Assembly (NCBI GenBank): GCA_002179805.1
Contig: NAVB01001126.1
Location: 1-27,900 of the forward strand
Source of the DNA: Acanthamoeba lenticulata
Taxonomy: Eukaryota > Discosea > Longamoebia > Acanthamoebidae
Direction of reading: 5' to 3'
DNA length: 27,900 nt
Part shown: positions 16,832 through 27,410 of the stretch, in pieces
Layout: the number at the start of each line of letters is the position of its first letter
How positions within the stretch are numbered: position 1 is the stretch's first letter
The notes under the pieces: model-generated
The model's database searches: none
What the model was told of the DNA's origin: nothing
The model's input: only the letters and a program-made list of their open reading frames with translations
Made by a program: the position numbers and the translations under genes

Positions 16832-19131
16832 TTAACATTTTGCCAATTTGGCCATTGCTGCTTTTTTCATGAAGGTTGTGTTTTTCTCTACAATTTGGAG
16901 CATAATTTCTTTGTGCAAACTGACCTGCGCACCACATCAGAACAATAGTAAGGAGGAGTGAACTTGGTTGTAGAAGATGTCGGTTGTACCTGTTTTGTGT
17001 GCTTCGCAATAAGTGCCAACACAAGCGCAGCAAACTTGAGGCTTGTAGCAAAGAAGGCAGCATGTCGGGTGAGCTGCACCACCAAAAGATTAAAAACATC
17101 ATCAGGAAATACCAGGCCTCGCAGATCCACCACTGCTTGCAGCACAGCAATCGTGTTTTCTGTCCAGAGCACGCCTACACCAAGAAACGTAAAGATGAAT
17201 GGTTCCATGTGTGGTTGGGGACAGGAAATAAGAGGAAAATGACAAACCTGGCCCAGCATCTTGGGACTGCGAGAGCGACTGAGAGAGATTGAAGGACTCA
17301 TCCTCACCACTGTCACTTGAGCTGAGAAATGTCCTGATTGTGTAGTAGTCTTAGCTTCCATGGTGCCAAGAGAAAGAGGGATGCAAGTACTTGACAAACT
17401 GCAGCACGGAGCTCTGCTCGAACCACTCCTTCAGCACTCGGCTTACGAGTTGGCTTTGCGGCACACCTGATGGTGAAAAACCAGGTAATGTCAGCCGCAG
17501 AAGGCACAGAAAAGAAGAAAAAGGATCTACCTAGCGCCGGCCCAGTGACAAGAGGCAACAGCAATGCATCTATGAGCGGGGATGGATGCTGCTTGGCCAG
17601 ACCCTCGATGGTCGTGGCGAGCGCGCGCGGCACCGTGCGGTCAAGCCCTTGAATCTGAGCATTCCACATGAGGAAGACGCCCCTTCCACCATCTCACACA
17701 GGACGCCAAAGGTACCTTTGGAAACAGGAGGCAGTGGACGAGCGCACGACACCGCTTGTAGGACATGTCAGTGTCGGCAAAGAGCTGTTCGCATAGAAGT
17801 GCGAGGGCCTCTTCCGCGAGCTCGTCCGGCTGAAGCAGCTGGCACACGACCTCCGGCTAGGCCATTCACATTCCCCCCCCCCCCAAACCATTTTAACGGG
17901 GTGGCGAATGGACGTTTTCGGGAAGGAGACAGTAAGCGCACCTGAGGATGCTGACGCAAGAGGTTGAGGCCGGCCTGGCCGTCGGAGATAGACGTTTTGC
18001 CCTCTTGCCCCACTTGTTCCAGCTCCCGGCGCAGAGCCGCCATCTGCTCCACAACTTCCGCTTGCTGAGCCGGGTCCTCCTCTGTCACGCTGACGTTTGT
18101 TGGATCCTCTTCTTCCTCCTGCGCGACCTCTTCCTCGCCTTCCCCTTTCCCTCGCGCTTGTGGCCCTTCGTGATCCGAGTCGTAGTCTCCATCTGACAGA
18201 TCAAACTCGAACTGCTGAACCTCAGGCAAGTCTCCCTTCGCGCCGTCGTCCTCATCTTCCTCCACCTCCTCGGCTTCGCTCTCTGAGTCCGACCGTCGTT
18301 TCTTGTTGTTGTCGCCGTTGGCTCCATCCTTCTTTCGCTTGCGCTTCAATCTTACCTCTTCCTCTGGTCCCTTCTTCTGGTTCTCTCGGTTGACGTTGGG
18401 GCTGGTGTTCATAACGTCCCATTCAACCTCCTGCACCATCTCATCATCCGGCAGCACGTCTATGACCTCCTCATGTACAGTTTCATCTTCCTCTTGGTCA
18501 GCGCCGTCCTCACAAGTCTCGCGGTCAACAGCGTGCAACACATCTGCGCTCAGCCGGAATCGCGGGTCCTCCTCGCCCTCGTCGCCCACCCGTAGAGCTG
18601 CCAGCAGCTGCTGAGGCAACACGACGTCCGGGTCTGGACCAGCACTACTATCAGCAAGCTTCTGAGCCGTGCGTCAGTTTGTTCCTACGTACAGAGTGAC
18701 TTGAGCTGCTGGCAAATGCGGCCGACCAGCCTGCGAGAGAGGTCCCTGAGCGCGATGGGCGAGGGCTGTGCGTCGACCAAGGCCTGCAGAAAGGTGAGGA
18801 CCAGCGCAGAGGGCAGGCGTCGCAGCTGGGCCAGCACCAGCGACAAGAGGCCATCTTGTACGGCTGGCGCATACTGGTGCAAACGAGTTTCCCTGGGCCA
18901 TACAGGTTCAGGGTATGCTCAAGGACGAAAGGAGAAGAGGAGGCATGGGTACAGCACAAGGCTCGTGGGAGTGGAATGAAGGGACAGATGTGCAAATCGA
19001 CGCAGTAACGGCGCGAGATTGAGCCCGTTAAGCTCGACAAACGCAAGAGCGTGCATGATTGGGCTGGCCTCCCGCTCGAGTATCTCTGCTAGTTCACCCC
19101 ACCACAGTGGCAGGCCGACCCCCACCTCCAT
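16832..19131 (-). CDS. FANCE: Fanconi anaemia group E protein homologue
   Basis: FANCE is a subunit of the nuclear Fanconi core complex; in animals it contacts FANCC and FANCD2 to promote FANCD2 ubiquitination in interstrand-crosslink repair. Ten exons: 18986-19131, 18689-18892, 17942-18647, 17716-17856, 17531-17654, 17391-17466, 17248-17333, 16990-17174, 16832-16924 (nine listed boundaries were phase-checked; the total is 586 residues by these nine, so an extra small exon is not needed). N-terminal helices NLAPLLRRFAHL and RRLVGRICQQLKSLC resemble the human N-terminal part. A highly acidic centre with basic nuclear-signal patches (RKRKKDG, KKRRSDSE) sits where the human protein has one. The C-terminal helical repeats include LLFPKIQGLDRTV, LKEWFEQSSVLQF, LWTENTIAVLQAVVDL and the end KNTTFMKKAAMAKLAK, matching the human NTTFLRKSLKAALKHL. 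Identification rests on recalled alignment. Confidence 0.85.
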
Positions 19132-19215
19132 TCTTCGATTGGTGTTTTTTAAATCCTTTTTTGTATTTCCTCGTAATAATAAACATTTTATTTCTTTTAT
19201 TACACGACCAGCTGA
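19132..19215. other. AT-rich spacer between the HA-domain gene and FANCE
   Basis: Only 84 bp separate the stop codon of the HA-domain gene from the FANCE start codon, both on the minus strand. On the minus strand it contains TAATAAAAGAAATAAAATG-like sequence, a likely polyadenylation region, so the FANCE promoter must be very compact or overlap the upstream gene's 3' end. Confidence 0.45.
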
Positions 19216-20305
19216 TCACGGGTTCCTCCTCTTCGTAGAGGCGAACTTGGTGTCCCAAAACCCGAGACGCGCGAGTAGTGCATACCGAGCAGGAGTGAGA
19301 CGTTGCTTGGCCTGGAGATAGCGCTGGTTCGAAGCCCATTTACCCAGGCGAGGGTTCTCCTTGCTCTTTTGAGGGATGAGTGCGTTACCGTTCCTGTGGT
19401 AGTAAGCGACGAGCTCTTCGTAGTGCCGTTGCCAGTTTATGTCGAACTTCGTTCTCCTCTTCTTCGAAAGTAGAACGTTGTGGTCATCGTCGTCAAGTAG
19501 AAGGTGGATGTTGCTTCGTTTCTTCGGTGGCGGTGTCGAACATTGCTGGGGCTCGTCCCAATCTCCGTCTTTGTCTGTCAGGTCGATGTAGTGGTTGTCG
19601 ACGTCACTGAGGTCATCTCCCTCGTCGACCAGTCGTTCTTCGTCCAAGGATGTGGGTTTGTCCTTCACTTGACGAGACGAAGCTCTGTGGCGAAGGCGGT
19701 ACTTGAAGGAAGCGCTCGGTGAAGTGGAGGAAGGGCTCATGTAGAACGTGGTAGTCCCTGGCTGGTGTGCGTGCTCATCGCTGGCGGCCGTGAGGATGGA
19801 GACGGGAGCCCTAGCGATGTCCATGTGCTTGGGCTGTAGTGAATGAGGTGAGCTGAGGTTCAAGCTGGGAGAGCAGATGATGATGAGTACCGTTTGGGCA
19901 ATAGGATGTCTTGTAGAGGATACGGCCAACAAGGTCAATGCAGCTGCGCACTCGTGGAGCTCGACGTCGCGAACATCAGGGCGCTGTGAGCGCAAGAGGG
20001 TATGGATGGCCTTCTTGGGGTGGTGCATGTTGGGTAGGGTATCTGGGATGTGGGTTTGTAGAGATGGGGTGAAGAGGTTGGGGTAGATGGTGAAGCGCAG
20101 GCAGAACGGAAGGCCGCTTTGTAGCTGCCCTATCCAGATGCCATTGGTCGCCGCGTGTAGGTCAATGCCTGGCCAAACAGATCAGCAGTTACAGTCACGG
20201 CTTCCCATGCGCTCCGGCCTTCCAAAAACCAGCTAAACCCCTATCCAGAGGAATGACCACACCTTGACTACGAATGTGTTCCTTTCTCAAGAACCCAGAT
20301 GGCAT
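19216..20305 (-). CDS. protein with a C-terminal helicase-associated (HA) domain, no helicase motifs
   Basis: The last ~62 residues form one HA domain (PF03457 type): INWQRHYEELVAYYHRNGN, then ALIPQ, PRLGKWASNQR, LTPARYALLARLGFWD. The domain name comes from bacterial and protist helicases; its function is unproven and is thought to be nucleic-acid binding. Three exons fit (20263-20305, 19891-20168, 19216-19833), giving about 312 residues. The ATG at 20303-20305 is the best start I see, but the frame stays open upstream and ATG 20026-20028 is an alternative. The middle is Ser/Thr/Asp-rich and disordered, with basic patches (KKRSN, KKRRTK). The N-terminal 110 residues match no family I recognise. 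No Walker A or DEAD motif exists in the gene, so it is not itself a helicase. Confidence 0.68.
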
Positions 20306-20850
20306 TGCGCTTGCCAATTGGACGCTGCTCTTTGATCTGCTGGGGACACCTTCTTTTTTCGGCTTTTGTCCAATTCCACCAGAAGGACCGCTTGACACAC
20401 CCGCCAGGGTCTGTACTCCCCGTTTCTTTCATGTTCCTACCAGGGAATTGAGAACGGCTATTCCGGCATCTTGTCCTTCTACTGAGTAGTGTGCTCGGCA
20501 TTGCAGCGTAGCCCATGCAACGACAGGTCAAAGCCCTCTCTGAGCCCTGCTGACACCCATAGACAACCACCCGTATAAGAAAAACGGATTCTGAGGACAT
20601 GACGTCGAGATGCAGCTGGTCTCAAGACGCCGCTTCAGAAGTCCTCGTTTTTTTTTTGTGCCCAGTAAAAACCACCCACCAATGGGCGAAGCCCGCAAAG
20701 ACTTTGTCGGGTGCCTCACCTCAAACTGGTCCGCGAAGTTAGCTGTTCTGCCCCCTCCGGCCAGATTTGTGCACGCACCAAGAGGGACGAAGGGCCAACA
20801 CGGCGCCACCCTCCCACACATTGGGACGGGAATTTGCTCTTAATTGAGAG
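20306..20850. other. unassigned region upstream of the receptor kinase
   Basis: 545 bp with lower GC than the neighbouring exons. Short frames exist on both strands (plus 20274-20489 and 20610-20843; minus 20268-20600 and 20528-20821), but none shows a recognisable domain, splice context or clear coding bias. A T9 run is at 20648-20656. It must hold the kinase promoter and perhaps 5' exons of the HA-domain gene. Confidence 0.4.
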
Positions 20851-23800
20851 ATGGGACCAACCCGGCTAAAATGTGTTCATAGAGCGCATTTGCTGCTCGT
20901 TTTCGCCGCAATCGTGGCGTTGATAGCCTGGGCGCCACAATGCACAGCTTCGAGTACGAGTTTGGGAGATACATCAGCAACAGGAGATGAACTCAACTCG
21001 ATAGATGGCGTTTCACTTGAAGATGGTGGGGCTGCCGCACCCACGTTCAACATTCACGACGAACGCCGTACGGCCTCATGCAGCAAAGCGCATCACGTCG
21101 GCCTAATTAATCTGCTACAACTCATTTTGTGTTAATTATCCTCCAGAGAATCCTCTGTTGAAGGTCTACAACACCACTGTCTACTGGCATGGCGGCAGCA
21201 GTGGCCACGTGAGCTGCACCAACTGCACTTCCGTGGCTCCCGGGGCCAGCTTCCTCGCTCCCGACTTTGCCTGCAACATGCAGGACTTCCCCTATCCTGC
21301 GCAACCAGGTTGGTGAGCCCCCGCCACCCGCCACAGCCGCGCACAGCTGGGCTCACCACATCGCGCGCACGCAGGCGACTGGAGCAACGGCACGAAGGAG
21401 TTCTTTCTGGGCGTGGACCCGTCGCGGATCGTCACGCAGGTCAACCTCACCATGCACGGCCGCTTCCGCTGCCCGCCGATGAGTCAGCACGGCCAGAACG
21501 ACCTACCGCCCACCATCCTCAACATCCTTGTCGAGTCGGCGGCCGTCACGCAGGAGCCGCTGGACTATCCGGCCTGCCTCGAGTGCCCATTCTGCAACAC
21601 CTGCGACTCGTGCATGACCACCGTCAAGGTGACCGGCACCCAGTTTGAGACCTGGCCCACGTTGTGGAACTACTACACCAACGTGCGCTGCCGCCATCAA
21701 GGCCTAACCCTTTTGATAGCGATGAACTTACGCTCCCGCGTGTCGTGACAAACAACAGAACACGATCAACGTGCGGGTGCTGTCCGGCCTGGTGTGCCTC
21801 TACGCCATCGAGATCTATGCGGAGACGGTTCCCGCGCACCTGCCTGTTACGACCATCATCACTACATGTACGATCGCTGCCCTCCTCTTCCTCGTCGGCC
21901 CATGACCCATAAATGACGAGGCGCCTCGTGACTACAGCCAACACCAGCACGACCAGCGACTCGAGCACGACTGCCAGCACGAGCACGAGCACAGGCGGCG
22001 GAGGCAGTGGAGGCAGCGATGACAAGAAGTTCAAGATGCCCTACTGGGGATACAGTACGTCAACTCGCCCGTCCTCTCCACTATCCTTCTTTGTTTGTGC
22101 GGCGATCTGACTGCAGCTCGTGCTTGCGCCTCCCTCCGTGTCACTAGTCCTGATCGGAGTCTGCACCTTGTCGTGCTGCGTGTCGATGGTCGTGTGGACC
22201 TCCTACGTGGCCGCCAAGCGCCGACGCCGGCGCCGCTATGGCTCCATCCAAGGTCGGTCTCCTCCTCTACCCATGGGTCCGCTTTGTTGTGGTTGAGCTG
22301 GTGGCTTATCTTCTTTTCCAGATGACCTCGAGGGGAAGCAGTGCTGCTGCTTCGGCTCCTCGGCAGTGAACACCGATGCGGAGAGCGACTATGGGAGCGA
22401 TTACGACTACACCAGGAGCCCTCCGAGTACGTACTCTTGGCTCAGCCATACATTTTGTTATGTATATCTTCTGTGAACTGGGACTAATCAATACACACGA
22501 TAATGACAGCCATTTACACGAGCGTCGACGTCAACGAAGTGGGAGACGACACCCGCCGCCTGCTTGGCATTGCTACGGAAAATGGAGCAATGGGCAGCGC
22601 AGGTACCCTGACTCGACGTGACCCACAAACACACGCATAACATGCTGACCATTCGGCTGAATGCACGCTAGAGCGGAAAGCGCTGCTCAAGATCTCGCAT
22701 CGCAAGCGGGGATCGGATCAGCATCGCAAGGAGCAGCGACACCACCGTCGCAAGAAGTCGCAGGACGGCCTGGTCAAGCAGATGGACTACGGCGAAATCG
22801 TTCTTGGCGAGCGTGTCGGCAAGGGCAGCTACGGCGAGGTTCGGTCGAGCCCAATCATTACAATTACTTTATTTTAGTTTATTTATGATCGACTGCTCAC
22901 GTCGTCGTGCACCAATCATCCACCAGGTGTTCAAGGGGACGTGGCGGGGGACAGAGGTGGCTGTGAAGAAGCTGCCCTACTATTTTGAGCAGCTCGAGGA
23001 CAAAGAGCAGCAGAAGACCTTTTTGGAGGGGTTCATCCAGGAGACGCAGCTGATGAAGTACTCACCTCCCTTCCTCTCCGCCAAGCTTTCGTCTTTCTTT
23101 GACGTCGCTAACGCGATCGCAAAAAACAAAACACAACAACAACAAAAAGAACTCTGCGACACCCGAACGTGATCCAGCTTTACGCGTCGTTCACGCATCC
23201 CGAGGTCATGATCGTCATGGAGTTCATGGCCAAGGGGTACGCTTACCCCATTCTTAAACTTGGTTTATTATTATTATTCTATTTTGTATAACTTTTATAA
23301 AACATGACTGTTACGTGGCGCAGGTCCCTGTACCAGATATTGCACGACAAGTCGATCGACCTGTCGTGGGATCTGCGGCGCCAGATTCTGCTCGACGCGG
23401 CGAGAGGCATGACCTATCTCCACAAGTCTCAGCCGGTCATCGTCCACCGAGACCTCAAATCGGTACGTTGCGCGTCTCATGGGGACTCGTGTCATGGCCG
23501 ATGACTTATTGTTGCTCCAGCACAACCTGTTGGTGGGCGAGCACTGGCGGTGCAAGGTAAGCGACTTTGGCCTGTCGCGAATGCTCACGGCCATGGACAC
23601 CATGACCTCCTGCGGCACGCCCTCCTGGGTGCGTTTTGTCCCGAGCCTCGTCCTTTGTCGTCGCAAAAGATCGGGTGTGTCCCACCCATCGTGCTCACGC
23701 TGCTCGTCCACTTTGTGTGTGCAGACGGCGCCTGAAGTGCTCCGAGGCGAGAAGTACACGGAAAAGTGCGACGTGGTACGCCACCTCCTCGTCTTCCTTC

Positions 23801-24146
23801 GCGCGTGAAGCAGGCTCGGCTCACATAACAACACACCACGCGTGCAGTATTCGTTCGGGATCGTGCTGTGGGAATGCGTGACGCGGATGTCGCCGCACGA
23901 AGGCATCCCTCACTTCCAAGTCGTCTTCCAGGTCGGCACGCAAGGGCTGCGACCAGGTACTGCCCCTTTCTCTTGGCTTTTTTTTCCTTGTCTTGGTGGA
24001 GGCGCTGAAGCATGGACTGGGATGGAACAGAGCTCCCGACCGACACGCCACATGCGTGGGCCCGCTTGACCACCGAGTGCTGGGCAGAGGACCCCGACGC
24101 CCGGCCGAGCTTCGAAGAGATCCTCGACCGACTCCAAAAGTTCTAA
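20851..24146 (+). CDS. single-pass receptor-like protein kinase (TKL type)
   Basis: Plasma-membrane receptor kinase of 716 residues from 16 exons: 20851-21096, 21149-21308, 21375-21682, 21759-21867, 21938-22054, 22148-22252, 22322-22426, 22510-22602, 22672-22838, 22927-23057, 23150-23236, 23324-23462, 23521-23628, 23725-23775, 23848-23956, 24031-24146; all phases agree. Signal peptide about 1-33 (LLLVFAAIVALIAW). The ectodomain has several N-glycosylation sequons (YNTT, NCTS, SNGT, VNLT), a C-x2-C ladder at 203-215 and a Ser/Thr/Gly stalk. The transmembrane helix (about 314-336) is followed by KRRRRRR. The kinase domain starts near 446: GKGSYGEV, AVKK (Lys484), HRDLKSHN (Asp586), DFG (604-606), TAPEVL, YSFGIVLWE, CWAEDPDARPSFEEIL. 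The sequence favours Ser/Thr activity (HRDLKSHN) of the Raf/MLK-like group; the ligand is unknown. Confidence 0.9.
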
Positions 24147-24471
24147 AAGAAAGCAAAGAACCAAACAGCTTGGTGCTCTCCTCCTGTCTTGAGGCGTTGG
24201 ATGAACCTCTGATTTGGTTCCCTCGTCGTTTGTTTACTCTATTTATGTATTTATTTTCTTTTGTCCGTTTCAAACGAAGGACTTGTAAAAGGTGAGAAAA
24301 CCAAAAAAGAGAACAAAAAAATGAATTAATTAACGGGCAAAGAGAAGATTAGAAAAGAGAAACTCAAGAGTATTAATAACTATAAAACCTGGCAGTTGCT
24401 GTTTCTCTCCACCCTGCCCGCTCTTCTCGCCGCACCACACAACAAACGAAACACACTGCTTACGGTGGGAA
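24147..24471. promoter_or_regulatory. intergenic region before the first PDI gene
   Basis: 325 bp containing the kinase 3' UTR, then an AT-rich A-tract (24290-24330, including ATTAATTAAC) and a pyrimidine-rich stretch (24390-24430) just upstream of the PDI ATG. No coding frame is supported. Promoter function is inferred from position. Confidence 0.45.
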
Positions 24472-27049
24472 ATGGCGAACTCACACAAGCTGCCACTGCT
24501 GATGATGTTGGGGTGTGTCATCATTTTTGGCCTGGCGCTGCCCAAGGGGACGTACGGCACATCTGGTGACAACAACGAAGATTTCGTGGACGGGGACGAC
24601 GAATTCAGCGGGGACGACGAATTCTTGGAGAGCCAGCCCACGCCGGCCAGCGTAGAAGAGCCGATCCGAGAAACCGCCACCACTGCCCCGACCGCCACCG
24701 CTGTTCGAGAGGACACGGAAGCCGTGGTTGCCATCAACAACGAGTCCTTTGACGAGGCGCTCTTGCGACACCCCTACACGCTGGTCGAGTTCTACGCGCC
24801 GTGGTGCGGTCACTGCAAGAAGCTGGCCCCCGAGTTGGAAGCCGCCGCTCGCCTTCTCAGGTTGGTTTTGTCAAATCCCCCTTTTGTTCACTCCATGCTG
24901 ACGCTCTATGCTGGTGGCGACTGTTCGTCATTCCCCAGGGACAAGCCGGAGGTGCTGTTCGCCAAGGTTGACTGCACCGTCGAGGAGGTGCTCTGCCGCC
25001 GCTTCGACGTGCGCGGCTACCCCACCCTCAAGTTGTTCCGGTATGTTGGATGGATGCCCGACCCCTCGTGCGCTGTCAACTCTTCCAAGTGGTCCATCTC
25101 CTGATGGGTGACGTGGTGATGATGTCGTGCAGCCATGGCAAGTACGTCATGGAGTACGAGCTGGGCAGGACTTCCGAAGGTCGGTCCTCCTCGTTGCACT
25201 TGGCGTTGCATTGTCCAACACAGCTAAACAAATCGCGGACGAGCAGAGTTGGTCGCGTTCATGAAGCGGAAGAGCACGCCCACCACGCAGGTTCTCGGGT
25301 CGGAGCAGAAGGTGAAGGACTTCATGGCGGCGCACCCCACTTGCCTAGTCGTCTACGCCACGGCCAACTCCGATGGTATGCTTCGCCACTCCGGCAGGCC
25401 CTTTGCCGGCTGGCTGGCTGATTATAAGTTGTTTGTTCCCAACAGCGCTATTGGGCGTGCGCGATGCGGCCAATCAGGCGATACTCGAGGACTTCATCTT
25501 CGGCGAGGTGTCTGACCTTCAGCTCATCCAGCAGTACAGCGCCTCCGCTTCTTTTGTGCTTTACGGTTTAGGTTGTATTTCGATACTCTTGTCAACCTCA
25601 CGAGTCGGGCGTGGTCTCACGCGACAGGCTCGGGGAGAAGGAGGGAACGGCCAAGATCTACAGGAGCTTCGCGGAGGAGCCCTACGTCATCACCAACCCG
25701 ACGCCCAGCTCGGTCCTCGCCGCCGTCCTCGCCCACGGCTACCCCCATGTGGTACCTGGTGCCCGCCCGTCCACACGCAGCTACGAGGGATCTCATCATC
25801 AGAGGCGCTCATGAGCGACGGCGTGTGTTGCACAGGAGAATGGGCCTGATGGGTGGAAACGGGCCATGAGCCGCAACGTGCCGATCATCATCCTCTTCAC
25901 CGACGAGCGCGAGCCCGACGTCGCGCAGGAGACCATGGGCTGGTTCAGCGAGGTGGCCAAGGCCAACATCAACTCGTTCAGCTTCCTTTATTCCGGGTAC
26001 AATAACAACAACGACGACGAAGCGTGTCATTATCTCGCTGTTCTCTGTTCGTGCGACCTGACCAGAAGGCTTGTATGTGTGCGTGCGTGGCTGGTCCGGA
26101 TGCAGAAAGGACTTCCACTCGCGCCTTCCCTCGCTGGGCGCCAGCGGAGATGTGATCCCGACTGTCGGTACGTTCGTGTGCTCATCCGGAGAAAGAAAGA
26201 AGGTGCAACGCCATTCAGCCGCTAATGACGTGGATGGCGTGCGCGCACACAGTGGCCGTTGATGCCGAGACCACCAAGAGCTGGCCATTTGACGAATCGC
26301 TGACGCTCAACCGCAAGAACCTGGAGGCCATGCTCAAAGGTTGTTTTTTATGCGCTCATCCATCCACAGTTCAAGGACTCAGCCTGACCTCACCACAAAC
26401 ACAGGAATCAAGGACGGCAGCCTCCGACCCCACTACAAATCGCAGGTCCCGCCCGCCGAGAACACGGGCGACGTGCTGACGGTGGTGGGCGACACCTTCG
26501 AGGAGCTGGTCCTCAACAACGACAAGGATGTCCTCATTGAGTTCTACGCCCCCTGTACTACCTCCTCCTTCTCGGTTCTCAGCTCGTTGTTAGTGGCTGT
26601 TTGCGAGACTTTGAACACCTAAAGTTTTGCTCCGCACATGGCGCTATGCGCACGCAGGGTGCGGCCACTGCAAGCAGCTGGCGCCCACTTGGGAGGAGGT
26701 CGGTGCCCACTTCAGCTCCAACGACAACGTCGTCGTTGCCAAGATGGATGCCTCAGCCAACGACAACTCTGCCGTCGTGGTTGCTGTACGTAGTGTTGTT
26801 TGTCATGTTATGAGAACAACAAGAGTCATGCTGATGCTGATGGCGATGGTGGTGCAGGGCTATCCGACCATCTACCTGTTCCCAGCGGGCGACAAGGGGA
26901 ACCCGATCGAGTACAAGGGGCTCACCCGCCACCGGGATGACTTTGTCTCGTTTGTTCTCAACCACGCCACATACTACAAGCGCAAGAGCGAAAGCCCTGC
27001 TGCTGATGACGTCCAGCACGCGGACGATCACGACCACGACGAACTGTAA
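24472..27049 (+). CDS. protein disulfide isomerase with two CGHC active sites and HDEL tail
   Basis: ER-lumen oxidoreductase that forms and rearranges disulfides, of a-b-b'-a' layout. Signal peptide about 1-29, then an acidic, Thr-rich linker ([11 protein letters not shown]). Domain a has [13 protein letters not shown] (Cys112, Cys115) and RGYPTLKLF. The b and b' parts lack active-site cysteines. Domain a' has [14 protein letters not shown] (Cys462, Cys465; Trp461 is split by an intron) and GYPTIYLF. The C-terminus HDEL is an ER-retrieval signal. Exons: 24472-24860, 24939-25040, 25133-25179, 25247-25375, 25446-25555, 25605-25748, 25836-25996, 26106-26167, 26253-26339, 26405-26554, 26658-26785, 26858-27049; about 566 residues. 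The 25555/25605 junction is the least certain, as other frame-compatible ends exist. A second PDI gene follows in the same direction 361 bp downstream. Confidence 0.93.
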
Positions 27050-27410
27050 AGACACACCTGCGGGCCTGTTGTACTTTTTTGATCGAGTTTTTGAACCTAC
27101 ACACGGATTGAGTGGGCAACGAGAGGCACACAAGAGCTGTGAGGGAGTGGAGGATTTCTTGCCCCACTTCACTGCCTTGCCGCCACGCGGCCTTCTCTCT
27201 TCCGCGGTGTTTTCGCTCACGCCGCAATTTGCGCAAACGCCGGGCTACGTGACGTCACGGCCAAATGACCCAAAGCGGCAGGGAACGAGCCTTCTTCTTG
27301 TTCTTCTTTTCGCACTACAAGGCACGCCATCCACACCACCCAAGCGCAGCGTGTTCGGATTGAAGACGCGAACCTTTGCACTGGGCTGACTTTGTGACAT
27401 AATCTCGTAG
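27050..27410. promoter_or_regulatory. intergenic promoter region between the two PDI genes, with two palindromes
   Basis: This spacer carries a 10-bp palindrome TTTGCGCAAA at 27228-27237 and a 12-bp palindrome CGTGACGTCACG at 27248-27259, which contains the full bZIP/CRE core TGACGTCA. Both lie about 150-180 bp upstream of the second PDI ATG. bZIP factors drive ER-stress control of PDI genes in animals, plants and fungi, so the site is a reasonable operator candidate. No reading frame is supported here. Confidence 0.6.

Noticed and set aside
20274..20843. Two short plus-strand frames (71 and 77 codons)
   Set aside because: No domain, weak coding bias and no supporting splice partners.
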